DNA of 64,000 bases from Dacryopinax spathularia. Taxonomy: Eukaryota > Basidiomycota > Dacrymycetes > Dacrymycetales > Dacrymycetaceae. Both the position numbers and the translations under genes were made by a program. This document shows positions 23,376 through 35,200 of the stretch, piece after piece. Numbering within the stretch: the stretch's first letter is position 1; every line of letters starts with the position of its first letter. The notes beneath the pieces are model-generated. The model did not search any database. It was not told the DNA's origin and was given only the letters and a program-made list of their open reading frames with translations. Where the stretch lies: assembly GCA_037974965.1 (NCBI GenBank), contig JBBPFI010000006.1, positions 310,001 to 374,000 of the forward strand, read 5' to 3'.

Positions 23376-26300
23376 ATGTTGGGTTGTGCCGGCTGCGGAA
23401 GGTGGTTCGCAGGGCCTCAGCAACTTAGGCAACACGTGCACAAGAGAACGTCAGCCGCATGCTCCGCAATTCTCGATGAACAGCTCCGTTCAGACGATTA
23501 TACCATAGTCTACGATGGAAATTCCTTAGACAACGACTTGAGCGGCCTATCTCTTGAGAACGACACTGTCATCCTTCCAACACCTCCTGTAAATGAGGCC
23601 GTACGCTCTCGTAGCAGAAAGGAGACCACTTCCGCCGTGGAAGCTGAAACCACCTCATCGCAACGCCCCACTTCATCGAAAACGGCAACACCCAGCGATG
23701 CGTACCCTGAAACCACCTCGTCGCAACGCCCCGCTTCATCGAAAACGGCATCACCCAGCGATGCGTACCAGCACGATGTCTTCGGCGACTTGGATCAGCC
23801 ACCCTATGTGATTCCCTTTTCACCTCCAGCAGGCGTGCCGTTGCACTCCGATGGACCGAGAAAGGCCCCGATGACGCCGCCGTCGAACCCATATCACCCC
23901 TTCAAGCATCGCCTCGACTGGTTGCTTGCGCGTTGGATCAAACTAGAAGCCCCGAGTCAAGCGGCCGCAGATCGGCTACTGGAACCAGAGGTACCTCTCC
24001 AATTGAGCGAATGTATATGCACCTAACATAACCAGCTTGTAGAGGCGCTCGATCTTTCCTTCAAGAACTGCTACGAGTTGAACCACTTGGTCGACAATGT
24101 GATTCCTGGTGAAGAGGTTACTTGGAAGAAAACAGAATTCCGCATGCCTGATACAGACGAAATCTGTGTCTTCTGGCATCGCAGCGTCATGGAGGGAGTA
24201 AAGTATCTGTTTGGGGCTTCTCGTTTTGCTGAAGACCTTCACTTTGGCCCAGAGAAGCATTTTGTCGATGAAGACCAACAGGTTCAACAAATCTCTGAGA
24301 TGTGGACGGCCAATTGGTGGTGGAGGACGCAGGCACGTCGGGGTTCTTCTTCAAGGTTCAGGAGCTGATTGAGTCGATTCTACAGTCCTTGCTTCCCGAC
24401 GGGGCTACGATCATTCCCCTAATACTAGGCACCGACAAGGCGTTGCTTACGCAGCATACGGGCGATCGTTACGGGTACCCCATTTATCTTTCCATCGGCA
24501 ATCTACCCAAAGCCATTCGACGGTCACCGAAGCAACACGGCACGATTTTATTGGGATATCTTCCCACGAATAAGCTGAATAATTTGGGCCTTAGTGAGGA
24601 GAATGCCAAGCTTGCCCGGCATCGGCTTATACACCACTGCCTCAAGCATATTTTGGAAGAAACCATCCCCTTCGGGCAATCGGGAATTTGGCTGACTTCA
24701 GGGGACGGTCAAGACCGGCTATGTTTTCCCCTTCTGGCTGGCTGGATGGCCGATTATCCCGAGCAGTGCCTTCTTACCTGCACTCGCTATCTTCGATGTC
24801 CTATCGGCAACATCTCATATTCCAAGATGGGCGCAGAACTGTCTGGAGACGAGCCGCCGATGAAAGATGTTTACGTGCACAAGTGTACACCAAGAGATCA
24901 GAACAGCACCCTTGCACTGCTCTCTCAACTGCTCTCCGCTTCCGACCAAGCAGAATCAGCGTCCCAAGCTCAAAATGAAGCGGAGACCTTGCCAGCCTCG
25001 GCTTCGAATTCGCGATCAAGTGCGGAGAAGACCGTGAGCCTCCCGCTGCACAACTTGACCCACACCAAGAAGGGGGAACTACGAGCTTCGCCTGTAGTAT
25101 GCAAAGCCATATCGCTGAATCCAATCGACAGGCCCTTCTTCGAACGCCTCCCACATGCACAAATTCACTTGTGTATGCGCCCAGATATCCTGCACCAGCT
25201 TCAACAAGGGATGCTCAAACATGTTTACACATGGATGGAAGCGATCATAGGCAGCAAAGACCTCGACAACGCATTTGCAGTGCTGCCTCCGGTTCATGGA
25301 ACCCGCAAATTCTCCCGTGGGATCTCTGGGCTCACCCAGATGAGCGGTCAGGAGTACAAGGATCTCGCCAGAGTTTTGCTTGGAGCTGTCTGTGGCGTCT
25401 CTTCATTATTCCGTAAGGGACCGGCAGCGGTGTTGGTCATAAAGGCATGCCGAGCGATACTCGATTTTTTCTACCTTGCTGGCCTTCCAACGCATTCGGA
25501 TGGAACCCTCCTCAATCTTCGAGTCGCTTTGCTCCTATTCCATAAAAACAAGGGAGCATTCGTGACACTTGGTGCTCGAAAGAAGGGTCAGGACGATGCG
25601 ACGGACGACGGTACGTACCCGCCTTTCTTGTCCCCAAGTCACCAGCATGCTCAACCAAGCGTCTGGAAGGAAACCTGTTTTGTATCCCCAAGCTCCACGC
25701 GTTAGTGCATTATGCATGGGCTGTATATGAGGCAGGCTCCCTCGACAACTGGTCGACAGAGACCACCGAACGCCTGCACATTGACTTAGCGAAGTTACCC
25801 TTTCGGGAAAGCAGTGGAAGGGAAGAGACAACGACCCAGGAAATGGCAATGTGGGTGCTGCGTCATGAGAAAGTGTGGGAATTCGATGGCCTGATAGCGC
25901 AACGGCTGAGTTAGGCCCATTGCTATTCAGTATGATCACGCCCTGACGCCGAACATAGAGGCCAAGTCAGCGACGAAGACGCTAGACGAAGACGGTGGCA
26001 ACCAGAACGCTCACCCAGCTACCGACCGCATATATACCTTGCCTAAAACGCCAACCTTTCCGTCTCTTTCAATCGAGGAAATTGTCGATCCGGATATATG
26101 GGGCTGCGTGGACTTTGTGGCCGCCTTGCGCAACTATGCAGACAGATACTTGGGCAGAACCGACCTACACAATCTTTCGTCATATTCTGCACCTCTGCCA
26201 TTCTCAAAGGTGAAATGTTGGAGCCGCTGTAACTTCGACCTTAGCAAACGCCGGTCTTCTGCTCGGACTGCAGAGTCAACCCACACCCACAAGTCGACAG

Positions 26301-26846
26301 CAACTGCTTGTCGCGCCCGCAAGGCTGGGGAGGACCGTCTCATTTACGATCACCCCGCTCGCTTCGATACCGTGCTCATCAAGACCGAGAGAAATGGGAA
26401 GACATTTCGTAAGATGGGGTTTACCCACCCTCTAGCGTTGCCGCAGTCATTGACTATTGTCAGCATATCGTGTCGCCCGCTTGAAGCTCATATTTCAACT
26501 GTCTGGAGAAGCCAGTGTAAGCCTGTTTCGAAAGGAAATAACGGAGCCTCTAGCGTATGTCGAGTGGTACACGCCATTATCCCAAGAAACCGTGCACTAT
26601 TCAGGTATGCATGTTGTGAAGCGCATGCGAGGAGGGCATGGGCGTCCGCTTGCCAGTGTCATCGAGCTACGGTCTGTTCGCAGGAATTGCATGCTACAGC
26701 CCGCTGGCCTGGACTCAACCTCGTGGACCTCCGATACCGTGTTGGACGTATGCGACACCTACTTCCTTAACCCATATTTGGATCGGGAGACTTTTATGCT
26801 TCTGGGCTGTTGCCCCGGAGGAGAAGCTGCCGTTCTACCTTCATGA
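23376..26846 (+). CDS. Plavaka-type (CACTA-like) DNA transposase, apparently intact
   Basis: This is a cut-and-paste transposase of the fungal Plavaka group. Six exons are supported: 23376-23990, 24036-24332, 24386-25610, 25670-25909, 25959-26408 and 26464-26846. They total 3210 nt, an exact multiple of three, giving 1069 residues with no internal stop. The N-terminus has a C2H2-like finger (CAGCGRWF, then QHVHKRTSAAC). The core shows family words in order: WTANWWWRTQ, LLPDGATIIPLILGTDKA, YPIYLSIGNLPKAIRR, LLGYLPT, IPKLHALVHY, TTERLHID, ARFDTVLI, and near the end PLAYVEWY and WTSDTVLDVC. Residues about 92-133 are two copies of a 21-residue unit. Intron 2 (24333-24385) starts with GC instead of GT. 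Intactness suggests recent activity. I could not find terminal inverted repeats by eye. Confidence 0.85.
23704..23768 (+). repeat. 63-bp tandem duplication inside the Plavaka transposase
   Basis: From about 23645 to 23768 the frame encodes ETTSSQRPTSSKTATPSDAYP followed by ETTSSQRPASSKTASPSDAYQ, an in-frame duplication of a serine/threonine-rich linker unit. The coordinates given cover the second unit. Confidence 0.8.
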
Positions 26847-27840
26847 CCGTAGATCTGGTGTCCATATTACTGAATAGATTCTATATATCATGTTACGGTC
26901 TAGAAACAGGAGGCATGCTACTCCGGTACGCGACCGACTCGAAAAAGACGAAGTCATCGCCATCTTCCAAACACACACCTCACAGAAGGAAGGACCTAGT
27001 ACGGACTTAGATCCTGTGTGATTTAAAGAGTTGCATTCTTGCCACTCCAGGATTGCACACTCGTCTTAGCTTCAGGCTCTGCCGTGTGAGATCAGCAGTC
27101 GCAGCCTCCTTCGAGATCCACTCGCTCACGGATTACGAGCAAGGCAAGCCGTTATGAGCAGCTTCACCATTAGGCCTCGAATGATGTACGTCCAAAGATT
27201 GCGCGATTCTCCTCGCAATTCTTGCTGACGGACAGGCCCCCCATTCACAGGAATCGAGTCCGAATTCCTCCCAACATGAAGAACGGGTTACCGAGCTTTC
27301 GGCCGACGTTATGCAGGCTTATCCATTGCCTCCTGAAGAAGAAGAAGCCTTCTTGCAAGGGTTGAAGCGGCGACAAATGGTGGAAAGTGAGGAAAGGCCT
27401 CTACGAGCCTGAACTTCCTCTGGCTGGAGTTGACCATGCCGATCAGGGTTTGGAATAGGTTACTAAGGGTAGGCAACACACGCAAGTGCGCAAGTGCGAG
27501 TTATGGGTTCATGACCAATGTTGTCCGATTAGGGCTTCTACGTTTCTTCTGCGGACAATGGTTGCTAACTAGATCATGGGGGAAACGCTGCTGTTCGTGG
27601 CCTGGACGGAGTGCGAGTGAGAACATGGTCTTGTCGATGTATTTGTGTGATAATAGAGTCTATGTGGCCAGCATCAGCTGTCTGTACTGAAGGCTTGCGG
27701 TTGCGGGCCAGACTGGTTCCTCGGTGAGCGGTCTACAGGGAGCCGAGGTTGAGAAGTTGTTTCATACAACGATAGTCGGTCAGCTGTTGCAGGCAAGCGT
27801 AAGAGGGAATTTTGCTGCTCATACGACGGACCATACCATT
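26847..27840. other. Spacer after the Plavaka gene
   Basis: There is no recognisable gene. One short open segment ending at 27412 (about 55 codons, acidic EEEEAFLQGL near its end), with a good acceptor at 27237, could be a last exon of something lost. The 3' end of the Plavaka element should lie here, but I could not place it. Confidence 0.4.
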
Positions 27841-27889
27841 CCTGACCCAACCCGGTTGACTGCAACCTGACCCAAACCGGTTGAATGCA
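27841..27889. repeat. 25-bp imperfect tandem duplication
   Basis: The unit CCTGACCCAACCCGGTTGAC plus four bases at 27841 recurs at 27866 with two changes. It sits next to the 3' end of the H+-ATPase pseudogene. Confidence 0.75.
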
Positions 27890-30430
27890 CGACCGGTGAA
27901 CCAGACATGTTGATAGGGGGACGGATGTGGTCAGCTGAGCGATTCAGAAAGCCCAACACAACACCGATGGGCAGACGCTCCAAGACGAAGAGGTTGCCGG
28001 AACGGGTGACGAAGGAAGGGACAGGCGGGGATTGATGGCGACCCAGAAGGTAGAGGATCATATGGATCTGGGAATTGTTGACATTGCTATGGTAGGGTTG
28101 CCCATCCCCCACTCAGTTGTCCTCAAAGAAGGTAGTGTGCCAGATGATCGTAAAGAAGCGTTGGTCGAGAGAGTAAGTCAAAGGCCGTAGGCAGCGGCGA
28201 AAGAAGAAATCTTGGCAGAATCCCAGGCATCGGATGCATGGAAGGCAACACGCGATTAACGGAGATGGTCATAATCGCATCGTTGTGAAGAAGGGCGATA
28301 TTCGAGATCGTGAAAGGCGAAGGTCGAATCCGTGGGCGAAGCAGACGAAGATACGGATGATCGAGTTTTCCCTCATAGGCTGGAAGATGATACGAGGATC
28401 GCGAATGGCCCGGACGGTGGTGGACAGACCGGGCTCGGTAAGGACGATATCAGCGGCACTTCGCGTCATTAGTAGCACTTTGGGCGGCAATACCAACATG
28501 GGCACAGGACAGAGCGGGAGCGCCATTGGCACCATCACCAGTCATAGCGCAAAAATGGCCGAGACCCTCGAGGAGCTTGACAGTCTCGCAGGGAACACCA
28601 GAGCAAAGCCCTCGGCATCGAGACGCATGTCGTCGAGGGACATGCGCTTGTCACCAGGACAAGGACCCCCGTTGAGCACCTCCGCCGAGTACATGCACCA
28701 CGAGACCAGTACGACGACCAGTATCCTTTGCGATTGCGAGTTGGTCACCAGTAACCATCTTGACCTTAACACCGAGAACGATGGCATCGTCGACGTCTGC
28801 TTGGTGTCCTCACGTGGGGATCGAAGCGAGCAGGCCGATCAGCTCGAAGCCGTTGCCTTCAGCAGCCGGGTCGTCGCCTCGAGTTCCTCGTATGCAACAG
28901 CGAGAGCACGGAAACCACGAGACGCAAATTCCTCGACATCAGCCTCCATGCGGTTCTCGATCTCCTCCGTCTTGTTGCGGTTGCAGTAGTCGACGATGAT
29001 ACCGTCGTACCCTTAGTAACACGCTTCAGCTGGCATATGCTCTCTTCGCGATAGGTGATCTCAGTGCGCAGTGCGCTTGCCAACCGGGTTGAAGGGCGTG
29101 AAATCGAGCAGGGGAATACCCTCACGAGCCTTCTTGGGGTCATCGAGAGCGCAAATAACGCAGGGATCGATAACATCCTGGTTCTCGGTACGGGAAGCGT
29201 AGGCGGCAAGGAGCATAATATCGTCGGTTGAGAAGGGACCGTAGGTCTTGACGAGGTTCCTGTCGATAGTGAGCTTGCTGGTCCTGAGCGCGCCGGTCTT
29301 CTCGGAGCGAACGATGATAACACCAGCCAATTCCTCGAGCGGTAATACGGGTGACGATGGCCTTGTGTTGGCGAGCTGCCGCGCGCCGGCGGTCAGGGTG
29401 ACGGACAGCACAGTAGGCACGGCGATCGGAATGCCACCGATCAAAAGCACAGGGTTGTCGTTGAGACCACGGCGGTACAGGTAGCGGTACTTGCGGTAGA
29501 GAATGACAATTGCGAGCACGACGGAGAGACCGATGGAGACCAAAGAGAACGCGCCGATCTGGGCCAAAATCCTTGACAAGTGGCCGATGGTGTCATCGTC
29601 ATGGCCGACAAGCTTGGCGGCACGGCCGAAGAAAGTGTTGGGACAGGTTGAGATAACGACGCCCCCGGCCTCACCCTGCTTGCGAGTGGAAGCCGAAGAG
29701 CCCTGGCCGTTAACGTTCTTGCTATGAGGCAGCGACTCGCCGGTCAAAGCACCCTGGTTGATGGGAACGTTGATGGCCTCAGTAAGATAAACATCGGCAA
29801 GGACGATATCACCGATCTTGAAAGCGATCATGTCGCCGGGAACAAGATCGGCAGACTCGCTCTTGGACCACTGGCCGGCACACGTAACCTTGGCCTTCGG
29901 GGCATGCCAGTCCATGACCGCCTTGACGGCGTTACCAGCACCACGCTCCTCGTAGAAACCGATGGCGGAGTGGACGAGCAGAAGCAAAACGATACCGACG
30001 AAATCTTCCGAATCTGGCGGCATGCCACCACCGTTGGACAGAGCGATAGAGACGGGCGCAGCGGCCTCCATGACCCAGGAGAGCGGACTCCACATGAGCG
30101 ACAGTAACTACAGGCAAGTTAAGCAAGCGGTCGTAAGCAAACGAACTGCTATCTTACCTGGAGGAAGGGCTTCTGTTCCTCTTGTTCGAGCTTGTTAGAA
30201 CAGTTCCAATCGCCGCTTCGCCTCCTCGGGATCAAGACCATTTTCAGAGCACTGGAGCAGCTTGAAGACATCCTCCATAACGAGGGTCTCCAAGTCAACC
30301 TTCTCCTTATCGTACAGATCCTCAGCCTTCGGATCGATCTCGAGTAAACTGTTCAGAACACCGCGAAAATCAACTAGCGGTTCAACTCACTTGAGACAGG
30401 TCAACGTTCGCGTCTCCATAGGCGCGAAAT
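27890..30430 (-). pseudogene. pma1: Plasma-membrane H+-ATPase (Pma1-like P-type ATPase), pseudogene
   Basis: Read on the minus strand, the order follows fungal Pma1: YGDANVDLSQ near 30420, an exon with LYDKEKVDLETLV and LLQCSENGL, membrane segments with PLSWVMEAAAPVSI near 30085, the actuator loop LTGES near 29730, the segment EELAGVIIVRSEKTG near 29310, then TEEIENRMEADVEEFASRG and remnants of the C-terminal membrane segments down to about 27890. The phosphorylation motif DKTG is EKTG, so the catalytic aspartate is lost. The first-domain exon is out of frame at RLELF (about four bases missing of the GPNKLE codons), and the C-terminal half falls into several frames with stops. A working Pma1 is about 920-1000 residues; only 344 are open in one piece. 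Confidence 0.85.
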
Positions 30431-30479
30431 GCTCAACAAACAACACAAACGAGTGTTCTTCTCCCCATCATCGCGACCA

Positions 30480-30770
30480 AAAGTCTTGTATTCGCGATTC
30501 TTATCGCCGGTGCGAGTGCGGACGTGGGTGCGTTGGCGGCGATAGGGGTGACGCGGGCGTTGTGCTTGGCGAGCGGCTGCGCGCTGACGGCGAGGGTTGA
30601 CGGACAGCACGGTAGACATGGTGATTCATGCCACCGATCTTGAGGACAAGGATGTCGTTAAGATCCGGGCGGGACGGGTTAAGTAGTGGTACTTGTGGTA
30701 GAGAATGACGATTTCGAGAGCGACGAAGAGCCGATCTGCGTGCAGGTGTCAGGTGGTGCCATCGGTCCTG
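30480..30770 (-). pseudogene. Second, shorter Pma1-like fragment
   Basis: On the minus strand, EIVILYHKYHYL and NDILVLKIGGM match the segment VILYRKYRYL...NDNPVLLIGGI of the pseudogene at 29400-29510. A further degraded match to the following VTLTAGARQLA region is present. It is a partial duplicate lying upstream of the first pseudogene, heavily worn. Confidence 0.6.
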
Positions 30771-32229
30771 CCGCGCCGACAACTGAAGCTTGGCCGCACG
30801 GCCGCGAAAAGTTGGGGAACCGCCTCTCCCCCATTCCGGCTGGGCCCGCGTCGGAGGACAACGGGAAGTGCCAGTGAGGCAGTGTCAGGGCCCCTGATTT
30901 CACTCAGCTCCCTCGTCGGCTATAACCTCTATCGGTGCGGCCATAGCATCTCAACCTCTCCCATAGCACGGCCTTCGTTACATAGCCACTTCAGGGGTAG
31001 AGGACCCCGCAAAAGGTCTGTATAGGGGTCCGTGCTATGCGAGGGGGTCGGTTTTTACTGATGTCGGAGCCGACGAGTTTTCCCGTCGCGTGCCCCGCTT
31101 GCAGCGGCATCTCTCTGGCACACGCAAGACAAATTCTTGTCTGAATTTGAATCAAAACCGTCTGGCGATCGGGGCACTTTGCCATGCCGCGACCTGATCC
31201 CCAGTTCGAGAGGTCGAAATCGCCCTTTGGGGCTGCATCATCGGCCGAATGCTTCTGCACGATGCAGCGAAAGCATCGACTTCTTTTCGTGGCGTACAAG
31301 ACAAATCTTGGGGCTTCGATCATAACAACCGATCATCATCACGGCCATAACAGAAGACTTCGGAAGATGGTTGTCTTAGATCGATAATTAGTCGTAACTA
31401 CGTACAAGCTCGGCTTGTCCCTCCGGTTCCTGGTTTGGTATCCGACGCAAAGGGTCTTGGGTGACGGCATACCCGAGGTTTTGTTACCTGCTGAACCAGA
31501 TCTGCAGAATTGCGGACTGCGCTGTTAATCATGGATCTGGTGCGTAGCAAAGGGCGTCACTGCTTGGGATGCATCTGACGACATAGTAGGAATGCCCTGG
31601 GAAAACCGATCCATGGTTCACTACCTGTTACTGCGACAGTGGGAGAGGAGACTGTCGCAAGAACTGACTGATTGGGAGAACGAAAAGTTTTCCTAGAAAG
31701 ATAGATTCGGATACGGCTGTTGCCTACCCAAAGCCACGCGTGCCTTGTTGTCTTGACTGTTCCTCGGAATGTGGCTCGAATGAATGAGAATCCACCAGAA
31801 GCAGGTGAGGTCACCCCCAGACGGACGCTTATCGCCCCCAACGACCAGTCACGTGTCGGTCAGGTGTTTACGTTGTGGAGCGCGTCCTGTGCGAGTGTGA
31901 AGCGGAAGCAGATCCGTAATTTGCGTCGGAGCACGCGTCGACCTCCTCGGTGCTGCGGGCAAAGGCGGAGGTGAGTCGCGCGGTGCCCATCAAACCGCTT
32001 CAACCTCTTCAACTTGCTCCTCGACGACGACGACCGACAACCTATACCTCTTTTTCATCTCTTCGTTTACGACCTTCTGCTCGACTTTGAACCGCTCTCG
32101 CGAACTAATTTCGACGCTTACGAACCGCCGACCTTTCACCTATAAACAACCAAGCAATCCCAATCAAAGCACGTTCTTCCCCGATCTTCGCATTCCCAAC
32201 ACTTGACGCATATAATATCAAAATATAAC
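30771..32229. other. Spacer upstream of the Wee1-like kinase gene
   Basis: There is no supported gene. The last 200 bases are pyrimidine-rich with CAAC and TCTTC words, as is usual for basidiomycete promoters and leaders, and should hold the kinase promoter. Confidence 0.6.
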
Positions 32230-35200
32230 ATGGACGTATGCACGGTACCCTCCTCGCCTCCTCTCTTCTTTGAGGCTGTCTCTGGCTGCCGACCGTCCGC
32301 CAACAACAACAGCACACCGCTGTCCTCCCGCCAGTCTCGATCGAGACTGACCATCTCGCCCATCCGACTCCAACTCACCTCTCCTCGGCTCTCCAACCTG
32401 TTGACGTCGCCAACCAAGTCTTCGCCCAGAACAGTCTCGACACCAGCACCGCACGCTGAGAGGTCATCTCTGTTCCGTTCTCTGCCTGCCCCGGCACCGA
32501 TGGGCTATAACACTCCCATGCATGACCCGGATGCGAGGAACCTCTTCCCGTCAACACCCCAACCTGTACGCTCACACAGCATGGCGACCAACATGAAGTC
32601 GAAGATCCCCATACTGCAGGTGTCGGATGCTAGTGCGTCCAAGCCGGTGACGGAGAGGAAGGGTATTCAGAGACCAACGTTGAACCGAAACGTACGTGCA
32701 CGCCAAGGGCACAGTGCATATATGCGCTCAACATCTCACCCTTCCATGCAGTCTTCCTCCATGAACGACGTCAAGGAGTCGTTCTCTATCCACAGTGCCA
32801 AGACGGAGCAGGCGACTCGTGTAAGGCGGAAGAGTAGTGTTGGAAGGCGGCCTGCTAGCACGTTGCTTGCACCGGGAGGTGGACGGCATTCGAGTCATGG
32901 GCATGTGCAGCGGCGAGACGACAGTCATCCATCTAGGCCACGCTCGGTCGGCAACATCTTCAACATCACCGTTCCACCAGACCCATCACCGTCATTTTCC
33001 ACCGATGAGTCGCCCTTCCTAGACCGCGATCGTTCTCCATTCGGCAGGCAAGAAGATGATGTAGAAGATGAAGACGACACTCAGATGCCACCTTCACCAA
33101 CAACATCGGCGGTTCCCGAGTCATTCTCGAACAGCTCACTTCTGTCTCTCTCGGCTTCAACTTCGTCTCTGCCCCCGCCCACACCTGATGACCTGGAACC
33201 TCCAATGCCGCACGAACACGAGAAGCAGTTGGACTCCTCCTCCAGCTACTTTAATAACGTGCTACCGTTACAAACCGTCTTTCAACCAACGACGATTGCG
33301 AAGAAGTACAAGGGACCCGGGAGGGGCTCGGATGCGCATCTACAAGTTCCCCCTCAATTGGACACTCGCTTCCCACCAAAGGACTCGCTTATGGCCTCAT
33401 CCAGTAGTGAGGATGCCCTCATAACTCCTGGTATCACTCCACATCCCTCCTGGCCCGCTTCAACACTCGCTCAGGCGCTCCATCTACCTGCACCACCTGT
33501 TCCACCCACGCCTGCGCATCCGATCATGCCTCCGACTCCTACTAAAAAGCCAAACGTCCACTTCCCTTCATCGCTTAACCCTACCTTGTCCTCTGCTTTC
33601 TTGGTCCGACTAAAGGACGTCATTGCCAAGGAGGCTCCACCGAGTGCACCTCAACACCCTCGCGCTCGATCAAACACGCATAAGATCCCACGTCCAAGTC
33701 TGCCCTGCAATCTGCCGTCTTACGGTGCCTACAACGTTGGCAGCCTGGATTCACCCGAGACTTCACCTTCTGTCCGAACCGCTCAACGGCACGCAAGAGC
33801 TCAGACGCACCGCGAACCGGTTGGACACTGGGCACGGAAGTCAGTCGCGTTCGAGCGTCCTTCACCAGACGCACCGTTGAGTCACCCTAGGCGCGATGTT
33901 CTAAGGCGGACAAGTAGCAGTGCGAGCGCTTGGTCGGATACGAGCAGTCCAGGGGACGCTCCTGGGAGCGACGACAGCCAAGATGTGGACATGGTTACAC
34001 CGACCCGAGGACCTGGTGGAAGGATCAGCTGGGGGAGTGGGCTCACCCGAACTCCGGCTGTCGACTTCGCCCTTGGTCTACAGCGCACGGCATCCGACGA
34101 ATACCCGTCACCGCCAGAGACCTCACCCCTCATCGAACGTGCCGCGAGGCATTCTGCTGCTCATGCTCAACATATCCAACCTGGCTTCAATGGTCGCGCT
34201 TCGCTCAACCCAGCTATTCTTCGCACCCCGGCTTCTCCGGAAACAAGCCTGGCGGTTCCGCAGCATTCCGTCAAAGGCAGACATTCATTCCCCTTCGTCA
34301 AGTCAGATGGCGGTGCTCTGGGTCGTTTTGAGCGGGATTTCATCTCAGATGGTCAGCTCGGCAGGGGCGGCTTTGGCTTCACGTTCAAGGTGAGCGCACG
34401 ATACCCGGCGCCCGGTGAAGAAGGCAAGGTATGGTGCGTCAAGCGTCGGAAGAACCCGTACGAGGGTGCGAAGGACCGGCAGCGTCAGCTCGAGGAAGCT
34501 GACATCCTGCAATACCTGGCTTCACCCGCGGTGGGCGGTCCTCACCCGCACATCGTGCAGATGATCGACTACTGGGAGGAGCAGAACACGCTGTATATTC
34601 GCACGGAGCTTTGCGGCCTTGGTGATCTCAGCATCCTCCTGCAGGAATTCGGCAGGATCTCGGAGGAGGGCTTGGGCGAGGCGAGGGTGTGGAAGATCCT
34701 GAACGAGATCACCAAGGGACTTGCGCACATACATCAGGCTGGTATCCTTCACCTCGACCTCAAGCCTGCGAACATCTTCATCACCGACGATGGCGTGCTC
34801 AAGATCGGTGACTTTGGTCTTGCGACCCGCTGGCCTCGTCCGAATGCCCAGCTCGAACGCGGCTTCGAACGGGAAGGCGATCGGGAGTACATGGCGCCCG
34901 AGATTTTGCGCGGAGTATACGGCAAAGCGGCCGACATATTCAGTCTCGGCGTGCTCACGCTGGAATGCATGTGCAACATCGTCGTTCCCGATATGGGTGA
35001 ACCGTGGCACAAGCTGCGCACCGACGACTTCTCCGATACCGAGCTATCCCAGATCGCCAGCTATGAGATGGCGAGCCTGATCATCGGAATGATGCATTCG
35101 GACAGCACGCTACGCCCAAGCATCCAGCAGATCCGCTCGAACCCGGCCTTCCAACGCCTGGAGATGATGATGGAAGCGGGTGTCGTGGGCTCGGCCATCG

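Noticed and set aside
22989-28140. Inverted match GGCACACTAC (22991 region) and GTAGTGTGCC (28132 region) as possible CACTA-type ends of the Plavaka element
   Set aside because: The match is only about 10 bp, expected by chance in a comparison of this size, and the right copy lies inside the H+-ATPase pseudogene coding sequence.
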